The notes: generated from the sequence alone by a model not told the origin. 64,000 nt of DNA from Clostridium sp. CS001 (GCF_020443565.1 NZ_JAIZZN010000001.1:62001-126000), one strand, 5' to 3'. Shown: positions 19,765-29,623, counted from the stretch's first letter. A program made the numbers and translations.

Positions 19765-20652
19765 TTACTTAGTGCCTGTATAGTTTTCATACATTTTTTT
19801 TCCGATTATTCTTGCAGATATATTAAATATAAGTACTGCAATTATTAGAACTGCTGAAGCTCCGTTAGCAATTTTTGTAGCATCTGGAACCATTCCTTCA
19901 GAATTTAGTTTCCATATGTATACAGACAACGTTTCAGCTGGCCTTAATAAACTGTAGGCTGACGCTTTGCTGGTCAAACTCAAATTAGTAAAATTTAAAG
20001 CTGGTGCACTCATTCCTGCAGTATATAGTAGAGCTGCTGCTTCTCCAAATATTCTTCCTGCTGCTAATATAATACCTGTTAAAATTTGCGGCATTGCAGA
20101 GGGCAATATGACATTTCTAATTGTCTGCCACCTAGTAGCACCCAGTCCTAAACTAGCTTCTTTAACACCTGCTGATGCAGCTTTAATAGCATTCTCACTA
20201 ACTCTAGTCATACCTGGTAGATTTATTATAGTTATAGCTAATGCTCCTGCAATAAGAGAATAACCCCATTTTGTCATGTTAACAAAAACTAGAAGCCCAA
20301 ATAATCCAACTACTATAGAAGGCAGTGATGCCATAGTTTCAATACACAATCTAATGATATTTAATATCTTTCCTTCTTTTGCATATTCAGCTAGATATAT
20401 TCCAGCTCCTACTCCAAGAGGTACTGTAATTATAAGTGTTACTATAAGTAAATGCATAGAATTATATAACTGACGTCCAATACCTCCTCCAGATTCTCCA
20501 ATCTTCGACTCACCAAATAAAAACTCTAAATTTAATGATTCCCTTCCATTGTATAGAATATATCCAATGAGGCTTACAAGTAAAAGAATTACTAAAGCAG
20601 AAACTATATATAAAACTATGGTAGCTATTTTATCTTTAACCTTAGAGCTCAT
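19765..20652 (-). CDS. pstA: phosphate ABC transporter permease PstA
   Basis: 295 aa with about six membrane segments and the EAA loop (EASLGLGATRWQTIRNVILP) that contacts PstB. The start overlaps the pstC stop (TAATG), so the two permease halves are translationally coupled. Confidence 0.97.
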   Translation of the reverse strand: MSSKVKDKIATIVLYIVSALVILLLVSLIGYILYNGRESLNLEFLFGESKIGESGGGIGRQLYNSMHLLIVTLIITVPLGVGAGIYLAEYAKEGKILNIIRLCIETMASLPSIVVGLFGLLVFVNMTKWGYSLIAGALAITIINLPGMTRVSENAIKAASAGVKEASLGLGATRWQTIRNVILPSAMPQILTGIILAAGRIFGEAAALLYTAGMSAPALNFTNLSLTSKASAYSLLRPAETLSVYIWKLNSEGMVPDATKIANGASAVLIIAVLIFNISARIIGKKMYENYTGTK

Positions 20653-21563
20653 TATGCCTCACCTCTCTTTCCTATTTTCCTAATTATAAGTATAAATACA
20701 AAAGAAATTATTAGTAGTAACAGTGCCATGGACCATAATGCATCATTCCAAGCTGTACCATAGATTGTATTTGCCATATCCATAGTGAGTATGCTTGTTA
20801 ATGTAGATGTAGTTCCAAGTATCCCCTTAGGAAAAGTAACTGAGTTTCCTATAACCATTTGTACTGCTAGTGCTTCTCCAAAGGCTCTTGCAACTCCTAG
20901 TACTATTCCTGTTAATATTCCACTTTTAGCTGCTGGAATGATAACCTTAATTATAGTTTGCCACCTTGTTGCCCCAAGTCCATAAGAGGCTTCTACATAA
21001 TCTCTTGGTATAGTTTTTATAGCATCAGATGCTATACTTGTGATTGTTGGCAAAATCATTATGCTAATAACTGCCACTCCAGCTAATAGACTAAATCCAA
21101 TTCCCCCAAACCAAAGTTTAATAATAGGCACTAAAACACTTACACCTATCCAACCATATACCACTGAAGGTATTCCCACAAATAATTCTATGGCAGGTTG
21201 AAGCACTGCTTTTCCAAGCTTTGGTGAAATTATATTCATAAATACTGCTAAAGCTATTCCTATTGGTGCACTTACAATTACAGCAAGAAAAGACACAACG
21301 GAAGATCCTAGAATAAATATCAAAGTTCCAAATTGGGGTGGTAGCCCTTCGCCAGCACCCTCAGGATTCCAATTCTTAGAGAATATAAAGTTAACCATTG
21401 AGTATCCATGCCTTACAAAAGTATTTAAGCCCTTAGTAGCTATGAAAAATATGATTGCAAAAGTGAGGATAACTATTATTGCACCACAAAACATAGCAAA
21501 TCCGCGTCCTAGATACTCATTTTTAAGTTTTAAAATCATTGTCCTCATATCATTTTTTTTCAT
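20652..21563 (-). CDS. pstC: phosphate ABC transporter permease PstC
   Basis: 303 aa, about six membrane segments, EAA loop EASYGLGATRWQTIIKVIIP. Forms the membrane channel with PstA. 24 nt after the pstS stop. Confidence 0.97.
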   Translation of the reverse strand: MKKNDMRTMILKLKNEYLGRGFAMFCGAIIVILTFAIIFFIATKGLNTFVRHGYSMVNFIFSKNWNPEGAGEGLPPQFGTLIFILGSSVVSFLAVIVSAPIGIALAVFMNIISPKLGKAVLQPAIELFVGIPSVVYGWIGVSVLVPIIKLWFGGIGFSLLAGVAVISIMILPTITSIASDAIKTIPRDYVEASYGLGATRWQTIIKVIIPAAKSGILTGIVLGVARAFGEALAVQMVIGNSVTFPKGILGTTSTLTSILTMDMANTIYGTAWNDALWSMALLLLIISFVFILIIRKIGKRGEA

Positions 21564-21587
21564 ATTATTTTACCTCTAAAAATTATT

Positions 21588-22490
21588 TTAATCTCTTGTA
21601 GCCTTCATATCTGACATTGGAATGTATCCAAGTTTTATTATTGATGCTTTCATATCATCACTTACCATATAATCTAGGTATGCTTTTGTTAATTCTGTAG
21701 GTTCCCCTTTAGTGTACATATGCTCATATGCCCAAGTCTTGTATTTATCTGTGCTTATATTCTCTGCATTTGCTTCTACACCATCAATCTTTAATATGTT
21801 TAAGCCTTCTTTATTAGCTGCATCGGCAAAATATGATAAAGCTAAATAACTTATTGCTCCGTCTGTTTTCACGATTGCTCCCTTAACCGCCCCACTTGAA
21901 TCTTGTGTTAAACCAGCTACTTCTTCTTTTCCATCTAAAGCATATTTTTTAAATACCTGCCTTGTTCCTGATGATTTTGGTCTGTTTATAACTGTAATAG
22001 CTATATCAGCTCCCCCAACCTCTTTCCAGTTCTTTATCTTCCCTGTAAATATGTCTATTAATTGCTGTTTTGTTAAAGAGTCAACTTTAACTTTATTATT
22101 TGTTACTGCTGCAATTCCTACAACGGCTACCTTATGATCTTTGAGTGCAGCTGCATCAATTCCCTCTTTCTCATTTGCATATATATCTGAATTTCCTATT
22201 TCTACGCTACCTTCTAACACTAATTTAAGTCCAGTACCACTTCCTCCGCCTTGTACATTTACTGTTGCGCCTGGATTCTTATCTAAGAATTTTTTAGCAG
22301 CTATTTCAGCTAAAGGCTGAAGTGCAGTGGACCCTGCTGCAGTTATATCACCTGATAATTGAGTTTTTTTAGATTCAGGTGTAGCTCCCGTACTATCAGT
22401 AGCACTTTTACTTCCGCACCCTCCTAAAATTCCTACTGTCATTACAACTGTTAATACCGCCACCATTAATTTTAAGCTTTTTCTTTTCAT
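21588..22490 (-). CDS. pstS: phosphate-binding lipoprotein PstS
   Basis: 300 aa from the ATG at 22490 (GGAGG 8 nt upstream). The signal peptide ends in the lipobox ILGGC. The ITAAGSTALQPLAE, GGGSGTGLKLVLEG and NRPKSSGTRQVF stretches are the phosphate-contact motifs of the PstS family. Surface lipoprotein that delivers phosphate to PstCA. First gene of the operon, behind three TTAAC repeats. Confidence 0.97.
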   Translation of the reverse strand: MKRKSLKLMVAVLTVVMTVGILGGCGSKSATDSTGATPESKKTQLSGDITAAGSTALQPLAEIAAKKFLDKNPGATVNVQGGGSGTGLKLVLEGSVEIGNSDIYANEKEGIDAAALKDHKVAVVGIAAVTNNKVKVDSLTKQQLIDIFTGKIKNWKEVGGADIAITVINRPKSSGTRQVFKKYALDGKEEVAGLTQDSSGAVKGAIVKTDGAISYLALSYFADAANKEGLNILKIDGVEANAENISTDKYKTWAYEHMYTKGEPTELTKAYLDYMVSDDMKASIIKLGYIPMSDMKATRD

Positions 22491-22560
22491 TGATAATTCC
22501 TCCATTCATATATTAAAATTATTTTATTAACTATTTGCTATACTTATATAATATGCCCTG

Positions 22561-22611
22561 AAAGTTAACTACGTATTATGGAAAAGTTAACTATGGCTTT
22601 ACTACTGTTAA
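22561..22611 (-). promoter_or_regulatory. candidate PhoP-box array upstream of pstS
   Basis: GTTAA cores (TTAAC on the minus strand) at 22564-22568, 22586-22590 and 22607-22611, with 22- and 21-bp spacing. The first two share an 11-bp core, AAAGTTAACTA. Two helical turns between copies places them on one DNA face, about 75-125 nt before the pstS ATG. B. subtilis PhoP boxes are TTAACA-like direct repeats, which fits an operator for the PhoP gene in this window. Confidence 0.55.
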
Positions 22612-22694
22612 TTAAACTTTACAATGAATTAAATCATCACCTGCGGTGCTGCAATATTAACGACTTCAGAATCTAATTAAGTGTCACAATAAAT

Positions 22695-22744
22695 AAAAGT
22701 ACCCTGCAATGTAGACATTTTTTATTTGTCTACATTGCAGGGTA
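22695..22744 (-). terminator. terminator after phoR
   Basis: Perfect 18-bp stem (22700-22717 with 22727-22744), 9-nt loop, followed on the minus strand by CTTTTATTTATT. It separates phoPR from the pst operon. Confidence 0.9.
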
Positions 22745-22772
22745 TCTGTTATTAAACCTTAATATATTATTT

Positions 22773-24476
22773 TTATTTATCATAGGGAATTTCAATTATG
22801 AATTTACTGCCACACCCTAGCTCACTTTCTACATATATCTTTCCATTAAACTTAAGCACTATATGCTTTACTATAGCGAGCCCTAGTCCTGTGCCACCTT
22901 TCGATCTAGAGCGAGCCTTGTCTACTCTATAGAACCTCTCAAAAATACGTGAAATTTGACTTTTAGCTATTCCAACCCCAGTATCCTTAACCCATAGAAT
23001 GCATCTATTGGCTTTATACTCCGTTCCAATGCAAACGCTATCCCCCACTTCCGAATAGTTAATAGCATTATCTACTAAATTGATTAACATTTGTTTAAAC
23101 TTGTCGGCATCACCTATGAGTGGTTTTAAGTTCTGTTGGTCCATTGATAACTGAATTTGTTTTACATCTGCTGTGTTTTTCATTAAATTATAGACATCCT
23201 GTACAATTTTATTAACATCAACCTTTTCACTTTTAAGTTCAGTTTGTTGTTCTATGTGTGAAAGTATTAAAATATCTGTAATTAATCTAGTTAATCTTTC
23301 AGTTTCTTCATTAATTATATTTAAAAACTTTTCTTTTGTAGTGGCATCTTCAACGTATTTTAAAGTTTCTGCGAATCCTTTAATTGATGTTAAAGGCGTT
23401 TTTAGTTCATGTGAAACATTGGCAACAAATTGAGTTCTCATTTTTTCTAATTTTTTTACTTCTGTAATATCCTGAACAACAGCCACAGTACCAATATGTT
23501 CACTTCTATTGATTATATCCGCGGTTTTTATTCTAAGTTCTCTTTCTTGTGGCCAAATTATCTTTATTTCTTTGTAATCATTGTCACTTTGATGAAAGAT
23601 ATTCTCTAGCTCAAAATCTCTTATATTATCTATAAGATTTTGCCCTATAATATCTTTAGTGACCCCAAATATCTTGTTAGCATATGGATTAATCATTATA
23701 ACCATATTATTTCTATCAACTGCAATAACTCCACTATCCATACTTTGAAGTATTGCCTCAAGTCTATTTTGTTTGTCTGTGACTTCATTTAATGTAAACT
23801 CTAGTTTATCTGCCATTTCATTAAAGTTTTTAGCTAGTTCACCTATTTCTCCATCTGCTAGTGTTTTAGCTCTTCTATGAAATTCTCCCTTGCTAATTCT
23901 TGAAGTAATAAAAGTTAAGTCTATAATAGGTTTTAATATAATATGAGATAACTTTAAAGAAAACCAAATTGACATTAATGCTGAAAAAATTATGGCCACA
24001 AGGTAAAACTTAAAATATTTACTTCCTAATCCATTTACCATTTTAAGCGGCATTGAACTTCTAATAATAAACCCATCTCCAAAAGCAGTTGCATAATACA
24101 TCATACTCTCTTTATTAGATTTACTATATCTCGTTACAAACCCGCTTCCACTTTTTCTTGCTTCCATTATCTCTTGTCTATCATTGTGATTTTCCATGGT
24201 TTCTCCATTTATAATAGAATCATAAATAATCTTACCAACCTTATCAATATATGTAACTCTCATATGCGAACTTACCAAGTTCTCCATAAAAAATTTCTCA
24301 TGATCTTTTAAATTATTACTTTGAAGCAAACTAATTATCATATTATTATTTATTTCAAGTTTGTCCTTTAAATTTTGCTCATATTCATAATTAAAAATAG
24401 ATGCGAATAACGCAGTTACCACTATAAATATAAAAATTACAGTGCCTAGTAAATATATTGTCAACTTGTTCTTCAT
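22773..24476 (-). CDS. phoR: phosphate-regulon sensor histidine kinase PhoR
   Basis: 567 aa. TM1 at about 7-28, an extracellular sensor to about 150, TM2 at about 155-175, HAMP at about 178-232, PAS at about 238-340. The dimerisation domain has FVANVSHELKTPLTS with His356, and the ATPase has the NAINYS N-box, DTGVGI and GTGLGLAIVKH motifs. Starts 2 nt after the response-regulator stop. Its position beside the pst operon and its full Cache-HAMP-PAS layout fit PhoR of Firmicutes. Confidence 0.93.
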   Translation of the reverse strand: MKNKLTIYLLGTVIFIFIVVTALFASIFNYEYEQNLKDKLEINNNMIISLLQSNNLKDHEKFFMENLVSSHMRVTYIDKVGKIIYDSIINGETMENHNDRQEIMEARKSGSGFVTRYSKSNKESMMYYATAFGDGFIIRSSMPLKMVNGLGSKYFKFYLVAIIFSALMSIWFSLKLSHIILKPIIDLTFITSRISKGEFHRRAKTLADGEIGELAKNFNEMADKLEFTLNEVTDKQNRLEAILQSMDSGVIAVDRNNMVIMINPYANKIFGVTKDIIGQNLIDNIRDFELENIFHQSDNDYKEIKIIWPQERELRIKTADIINRSEHIGTVAVVQDITEVKKLEKMRTQFVANVSHELKTPLTSIKGFAETLKYVEDATTKEKFLNIINEETERLTRLITDILILSHIEQQTELKSEKVDVNKIVQDVYNLMKNTADVKQIQLSMDQQNLKPLIGDADKFKQMLINLVDNAINYSEVGDSVCIGTEYKANRCILWVKDTGVGIAKSQISRIFERFYRVDKARSRSKGGTGLGLAIVKHIVLKFNGKIYVESELGCGSKFIIEIPYDK

Positions 24477-24478
24477 AA

Positions 24479-25174
24479 TTATTCTCCAAAATTAAATCTA
24501 TATCCTATACCACGAATAGTCTGGATATAAAGTGGATTTTTATCATCATCTTCAATTTTCTGTCTTAAATGCCTTATGTGTACATCTACTGTTCTGGTCT
24601 CCCCTACATATTCATAACCCCATATTTTATCCAGCAAGAAATCCCTAGTCATAACCCTACCTTTGTTTTTTATTAAGATTTCTAGTAATTCAAATTCCTT
24701 TAAGGTTAAATCAACTTTATTTTCATTTTTAACAACTTCATGCTTACCAAAATCAACAGCTAAATTACCCACTTTAAAAGTCTTTTCAATCACCTGTTGC
24801 GTACTTCTTCTAAGTATAGCTTTAATCCTTGCGACTAGCTCTCGTACTGAGAAAGGCTTTGTGATATAGTCATCTGCACCTAGTTCTAGCCCTATTATTT
24901 TATCAATTTCTTCTCCTTTTGCTGTTATCATTATAATTGGCATATTTGACATTGAGGAATCTTTCCTTATTTCTTTGCATACATCTAATCCATCCATTCC
25001 AGGCAACATTAAATCTAATAACATAAGTTGTGGCAATTGTTCTTTAGCCATTTTTATAGCATCTACACCATTGGCCGCACATATAACTTTATACCCATTC
25101 TTCTCCAAGTTAAATCTAATTAACTCTTGAATATGTTCTTCATCATCCACCACTAATATCTTCTCTTCAGCCAT
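24479..25174 (-). CDS. phoP: phosphate-regulon response regulator PhoP/PhoB
   Basis: 231 aa. Receiver domain with Asp10/Asp11, phospho-acceptor Asp54 (LLDLMLPGMDG) and the KPF lysine, then an OmpR-type winged helix ending in VDVHIRHLRQKIE and IRGIGYRF. Likely activates pstS. Between pgeF and phoR in one unit. Confidence 0.94.
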   Translation of the reverse strand: MAEEKILVVDDEEHIQELIRFNLEKNGYKVICAANGVDAIKMAKEQLPQLMLLDLMLPGMDGLDVCKEIRKDSSMSNMPIIMITAKGEEIDKIIGLELGADDYITKPFSVRELVARIKAILRRSTQQVIEKTFKVGNLAVDFGKHEVVKNENKVDLTLKEFELLEILIKNKGRVMTRDFLLDKIWGYEYVGETRTVDVHIRHLRQKIEDDDKNPLYIQTIRGIGYRFNFGE

Positions 25175-25205
25175 TGTTAAACCTCCATATTTCTCCGTAT
25201 ACTTA

Positions 25206-25916
25206 TTATGTCAAATAAACAAAAGAAAACATCCTTCCTTGCTTATTTTTACTAAACCTGTAGGAATATAATTCATATTGTTTATTACATGAAGTACAAG
25301 TATTTGTAACATTAATATTCTCTTCTTTAATACCTTTCTGTGTTAGCTGTGTCAAAATACATTTTTCTAAATCAAGCTTATTATCATTATTAATTCTAAT
25401 ATTTCTATAAATTTCCTGGCCAGTAAACTCGTCCATTAGTTCTTGACTAATTCCATAGCAACACACTCCGATATGTGGGCCAATGTAAACTCTAACATCT
25501 GCAGCTCTTACACCATAATCCAATTGTAAGTTTTCAATAGTTTTACTTACTACTAATTCCTTTGTACCTTTCCATCCACTATGTACAGCTGCTATTACTC
25601 CTTTTGTAGTATCCACTAAAATTACAGGAACACAATCAGCGGTGAATACACCTATAGCTATTTTGGATTTATCTGTTATTATTGAATCTCCATCCTTAAT
25701 AGCTCCATCAAAATTAAATATTAAGTCACTGTGTATCTGATTTAAATATCCAATCCCTTCTAATCCATAATATTCTTTTACACTTTCTAGACTTCGTAAT
25801 CCTTGTTCAGTGTTTTTATTAAAGTTTAGCCCATATTTTGCTGTTGAAAACAAAATCCTTGCATTATCATGCTGAAACTTTATAAATTCAAAATTGTTAA
25901 AGATTTCAATTTCCAC
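25206..25916 (-). CDS. pgeF: PgeF/YfiH (LACC1) family protein, peptidoglycan editing and purine nucleoside enzyme
   Basis: 236 aa from a GTG behind AAGGGGGTGG. The copper/zinc-site motifs NQIHSD, TADCVPV and AAVHSGWKGT are present, along with the GPHIGVCCYGIS stretch. E. coli members (YfiH/PgeF) prevent misincorporation of L-serine in the peptidoglycan stem, and family members have adenosine deaminase/phosphorylase activity. It is 31 nt upstream of phoP. Confidence 0.9.
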   Translation of the reverse strand: MEIEIFNNFEFIKFQHDNARILFSTAKYGLNFNKNTEQGLRSLESVKEYYGLEGIGYLNQIHSDLIFNFDGAIKDGDSIITDKSKIAIGVFTADCVPVILVDTTKGVIAAVHSGWKGTKELVVSKTIENLQLDYGVRAADVRVYIGPHIGVCCYGISQELMDEFTGQEIYRNIRINNDNKLDLEKCILTQLTQKGIKEENINVTNTCTSCNKQYELYSYRFSKNKQGRMFSFVYLT

Positions 25917-25988
25917 TTACCCACCCCCTTTGTGTAACTTTTATAATACCATAACCTAACCACATATAAAAAACGCCTAAGGGAATAT

Positions 25989-26444
25989 TTATTCCTTAGA
26001 CATCAATTTTCTTATTTCCTCCATAAACGTATTAATATCTTTAAATTGTCTATAAACAGAAGCAAATCTAACATAGGAAACTTCATCTACACTTTTTAAT
26101 ATGCTCATTATAATTTCTCCTATATATTCAGAGGCTACCTCTGTAAGCATTTCATTGTTTAATTGTTTTTCCACTTCATCACAAATAGCTTCGATTTGCA
26201 TTCTTGATACCGGTCTCTTTTGGCAGGCTTTCATGAGTCCATTTATTATCTTTGTTCTATCAAAATATTCTCTATTAAAATCCTTTTTTATTACTAAAAT
26301 AGGTATGTCTTCTACCTTTTCGTAAGTAGTATATCTTTTAAAGCAACCTAGACACTCTCTTCTTCTTCTAGTTGCAATGTTATCCTCTGTTGACCTAGAG
26401 TCAACTACTTTACTTTCTTCACCACTGCAATATGGACACTTCAA
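25989..26444 (-). CDS. nrdR: transcriptional repressor NrdR
   Basis: 151 aa from a TTG at 26444, chosen because it gives the conserved start MKCPYC and the normal family length; the frame is open to 26489. Zinc ribbon C-P-Y-C ... C-L-G-C at 3-34, then an ATP-cone domain at about 45-135. It represses ribonucleotide reductase genes in response to dATP/ATP. Confidence 0.95.
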   Translation of the reverse strand: MKCPYCSGEESKVVDSRSTEDNIATRRRRECLGCFKRYTTYEKVEDIPILVIKKDFNREYFDRTKIINGLMKACQKRPVSRMQIEAICDEVEKQLNNEMLTEVASEYIGEIIMSILKSVDEVSYVRFASVYRQFKDINTFMEEIRKLMSKE

Positions 26445-26529
26445 TATTTCCACATCCTTTTTCTGATGTATTTGTGAACCTACTAACATTATACACTTTT
26501 TCTAATAAAATTGAATAGTTAAACGATAA

Positions 26530-26573
26530 AAAAATAAATAACAACCTAAAGCTATGGCTTTAACTTGTTATTT
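26530..26573 (-). terminator. terminator after ylmC/ymxH
   Basis: AAATAACAA and CTAAAGC pair with GCTTTA and TTGTTATTT (26536-26552 with 26557-26573, two mismatches), followed by TATTTTTTT on the minus strand. Confidence 0.85.
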
Positions 26574-26588
26574 ACATTTATACACCTA

Positions 26589-26849
26589 CTATTCTTCTTC
26601 CATAATTACATCACTACCATCTACTAAAATAACATCCACGCCAACTTTTTTTATCTTCTCCCAAGGTATCTCAATACTATTATTTTTATTGAACCAAGAT
26701 GATCTCTGAGTTGGCATCAGAATTGAAATAACTCTATAGTCTTCACAATCAACTTTTAAATCTTTCATATATCCCATTTTTGTGCCTGAATTTATATCTA
26801 TAATCTCCATCTGCCTTAAATTATTTATTGAATGCATTAAACTCTCCAA
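26589..26849 (-). CDS. YlmC/YmxH family sporulation protein (PRC barrel)
   Basis: 86 aa from a TTG at 26849 behind AGGGGG with 7-nt spacing; an ATG at codon 5 with GGAG is an alternative. A single PRC-barrel: MEIIDINSGTKMGYMKDLKVD followed by VISILMP and IPWEKIKKVG.  Such proteins are found beside sigG and sigE in spore formers, and their exact role is not known. Confidence 0.85.
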   Translation of the reverse strand: MESLMHSINNLRQMEIIDINSGTKMGYMKDLKVDCEDYRVISILMPTQRSSWFNKNNSIEIPWEKIKKVGVDVILVDGSDVIMEEE

Positions 26850-27048
26850 TTTATTACCCCCTATCAGTTTTTATCTAATGAAATTCTTAATTTTATCTAG
26901 CAACTGTACAATTTCCTTTTTATATAACAATGCCATATATTAGTTATATTCATAAGTTGTTGAAAATATCATTTAAAATTACACTATTTTAATTTCACGA
27001 ATAATAAGAATATTGATTAATACTTTTTATTATTCTTATTTAATTACT

Positions 27049-27075
27049 AAAAAAAGGGTTCCCTTTAGGAACCCT
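27049..27075 (-). terminator. terminator of sigG, overlapping its stop codon
   Basis: AGGGTTCC (27055-27062) pairs with GGAACCCT (27068-27075), 5-nt loop, then six Ts on the minus strand. The first bases of the stem lie inside the TAG stop codon. Confidence 0.9.
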
Positions 27076-27847
27076 ATACATATTTTCTCATGTGCTTTAA
27101 TGCAGTCTTTTCTAATCTAGATACCTGAGCTTGAGATATTCCTATTTCATCAGCTACCTCCATTTGTGTTCTTCCATCAAAAAATCTCAAATTTAATATG
27201 AGCTTTTCTCTATCATTTATCTTTTTCATTGCCTCTTTAATGGATATATTCTCGATCCAACTATCGTCTATGTTTTTAGTGTCACTAATTTGATCCATTA
27301 CATAAATTGCATCTCCGCCATCATGATAGATTGGTTCGAATAAAGATACAGGGTCTTGTATAGCATCTAAAGCAAATACCACGTCCTCTCTAGGAAGTTC
27401 TAGTTCTTTTGCTATCTGAGTTACTGTAGGTTCTTTATTGTCTTGATTAACCAATCTATCTCTAACTTGCAATGCTCTATATGCGATATCACGGAGTGAT
27501 CTACTAACTCTTATAGAGTTATTATCTCTTAAGTACCTTCTTATTTCTCCAATTATCATAGGAACTGCATATGTTGAAAACCTGACATTTTGACTTAAAT
27601 CAAAATTATCAATTGATTTAATTAAGCCAATACAACCTACTTGAAATAAATCATCTACATTTTCCCCACGATTGTTAAAACGTTTTATTACACTTAAAAC
27701 TAGCCTTAAATTCCCTTTAATAAAGTCTTCCCTGCACGAATTGTCACCATTTTGCATTCTAAATAGTAACTCTTTCATTTCTTTTTCTTTTAATACTGGT
27801 AACTTCGAAGTATTTACACCACATATCTCTACTTTGTTGATCATCAT
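27074..27847 (-). CDS. sigG: forespore RNA polymerase sigma factor SigG
   Basis: 257 aa. Region 2 (FIKGNLRLVLSVIKRF, VGCIGLIKSIDNFD, RFSTYAVPMIIGEIRR) and region 4 (EIGISQAQVSRLEKTALKHMRKYV) match sigma-G. The N-terminal MINKVEICGVNTSKLPVL is the typical sigma-G start. It controls late forespore genes. A second ATG follows the first. It lies 75 nt after sigE, the common clostridial order. Confidence 0.97.
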   Translation of the reverse strand: MMINKVEICGVNTSKLPVLKEKEMKELLFRMQNGDNSCREDFIKGNLRLVLSVIKRFNNRGENVDDLFQVGCIGLIKSIDNFDLSQNVRFSTYAVPMIIGEIRRYLRDNNSIRVSRSLRDIAYRALQVRDRLVNQDNKEPTVTQIAKELELPREDVVFALDAIQDPVSLFEPIYHDGGDAIYVMDQISDTKNIDDSWIENISIKEAMKKINDREKLILNLRFFDGRTQMEVADEIGISQAQVSRLEKTALKHMRKYV

Positions 27848-27922
27848 AAGGTCATCATTCCCTTCAGAGTAATTGCATTTAAATTATGTCCTTATGATTT
27901 AACTTTTATACTAAAGACAACC

Positions 27923-28630
27923 CTACACCATTTTATTAATTTCTTTTTTCAATCTTTTTATAATTCTTTTTTCAAGTCTAGATATATAAGATTGTGATAT
28001 CCCGAGTATATCTGCCACTTCCTTTTGTGTTTTTTCCGTAGTTTCATTTAATCCAAATCTTAATTGTACAATTTCTCTTTCCCTTAAATTTAAACGTTGC
28101 ATCGCAAGCCAAAGTAATTGTTTGTCTACATCATCTTCAATAATATTGTAAACCACATCATTATCAGTGCCTAGAATGTCAGAGAGCAACAATTCATTGC
28201 CATCCCAGTCAACATTTAATGGTTCATAAAAAGAAATTTCCGTTTTAATCTTACTATTTCTTCTAAGATACATTAAAATTTCATTTTCAATACATCTTGA
28301 AGCATATGTAGCCAATTTAATTTTCTTTTCAGGATCAAAAGTATTTACTGCTTTTATAAGACCTATTGTACCCACCGAAATTAAATCTTCAACATTTACA
28401 CCTGTATTTTCAAACTTCCTTGCTATATATACTACCAGCCTTAAATTTCTTTCAATTAAGGTTGCCCTAACTTTTTTATCTCCTGTATCCAATCTAACTA
28501 CTAATTCATCCTCTTCGTCCTTAGTTAAAGGAGGTGGTAGTGCATCATTACCCCCTATATAAAACAAATTTCTTGAAAACACTTTGAATTTAACAAACAA
28601 CTTGTTTAACACTACTTTAAAATTTAACAT
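27923..28630 (-). CDS. sigE: mother-cell RNA polymerase sigma factor SigE (pro-form)
   Basis: 235 aa. The hydrophobic/basic N-terminal pro-sequence ([18 protein letters not shown]) is removed by SpoIIGA to activate sigma-E. Region 2 has [14 protein letters not shown] and [14 protein letters not shown], region 4 has [21 protein letters not shown]. Directly downstream of spoIIGA, forming the spoIIG operon. Confidence 0.97.
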   Translation of the reverse strand: MLNFKVVLNKLFVKFKVFSRNLFYIGGNDALPPPLTKDEEDELVVRLDTGDKKVRATLIERNLRLVVYIARKFENTGVNVEDLISVGTIGLIKAVNTFDPEKKIKLATYASRCIENEILMYLRRNSKIKTEISFYEPLNVDWDGNELLLSDILGTDNDVVYNIIEDDVDKQLLWLAMQRLNLREREIVQLRFGLNETTEKTQKEVADILGISQSYISRLEKRIIKRLKKEINKMV

Positions 28631-28677
28631 AATTCCCTCCTTATTTCTATTATTAACAATTACTAATTATCCCGCTA

Positions 28678-29484
28678 TCAACTAAGTATTCCCCTTGACA
28701 TAAGGCCATTATAGTCATTATCCTTACTTAGTTTGTATCCACAAAAAACTATAATTACATCTCTTGTTTCAATATTTTTCTTGTTAATATGAATGTTAAT
28801 ATATTCTGGTTTAAACCCCATAAGCATACCACTTGATCCATTTACTACGGTATAAGGAACAGAATAAGTATTATTTTTCTCTAATAAAATATCTTTTAAA
28901 GTATCTTTCTCAACAATTAACACTGGCAAATTTGTAGCAGGTTCCCGGAGCTCATTTCCTGTATCTAAGAATGCTTTTATAGTATGTTTATGGTTTTTAT
29001 ATATCACGTCAATTGTATATATAAGGGTTGACACGCCTCTTCTGTCCTCTACAAAAATCATTAACCTATAAATAAATATATAAATTACCATAACTGAAAG
29101 TAACAACTTTTCATAAGGGAAGTTTATTATAATTATATCAAAGGACATATCCACACTATTATTTATTTGGATAAGTAAACACATTCCAGCTAAAAGAATT
29201 GAATATAATATAAATATTAGGGAGGCTTTAATATTGAATAATATACTTTTTTCTCTAAAACCAATTAAAATCATTATAATGACTATTAGCAGTTTAAAAG
29301 GTATCCTTGACATGAACACTAAGCTTGGATATATTACTGTTAAAACATATAAGCTTCCTAGTACACTTGAAATGCACATCCATGTAAGCCTTTCCCTTTT
29401 TCTTAACGTCTGAGCAGTGACATGTAATATAAAAAGATTAACTATAAAATTCACCAATAAAAGGATGTCTATATATACTATCAA
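28678..29484 (-). CDS. spoIIGA: sigma-E processing peptidase SpoIIGA
   Basis: 268 aa from a TTG at 29484 behind AGGAGG (7-nt spacing). Five membrane segments fill residues about 5-145. The aspartic-protease motif is FLDTGNELREP with Asp174. It cleaves the pro-peptide of sigma-E at the septum. It is about 40 aa shorter than B. subtilis SpoIIGA but the C-terminal domain appears complete. Confidence 0.95.
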   Translation of the reverse strand: MIVYIDILLLVNFIVNLFILHVTAQTLRKRERLTWMCISSVLGSLYVLTVIYPSLVFMSRIPFKLLIVIIMILIGFREKSILFNIKASLIFILYSILLAGMCLLIQINNSVDMSFDIIIINFPYEKLLLSVMVIYIFIYRLMIFVEDRRGVSTLIYTIDVIYKNHKHTIKAFLDTGNELREPATNLPVLIVEKDTLKDILLEKNNTYSVPYTVVNGSSGMLMGFKPEYINIHINKKNIETRDVIIVFCGYKLSKDNDYNGLMSRGILS

Positions 29485-29505
29485 TTGCCTTCCTCCTTTA
29501 AAGTT

Positions 29506-29538
29506 ATTATATAACTTATATTTTCAATATTTTGTCAC
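29506..29538 (-). promoter_or_regulatory. candidate Spo0A-dependent spoIIG promoter
   Basis: GTGACA (29538-29533) and TATAAT (29511-29506) on the minus strand with an unusually long 21-bp spacer. TGACAAA, close to the 0A box consensus TGNCGAA, overlaps the -35. In B. subtilis the spoIIG promoter also has an overlong spacer (22 bp) and a 0A box at -35. Confidence 0.5.
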
Positions 29539-29623
29539 TTCATACCACATAAGTAAATTTTTATTCTTTTATAAAACGCTATTAATTCCCATATTATTTA
29601 AAAATATTTAAAGTTAATTAAAA

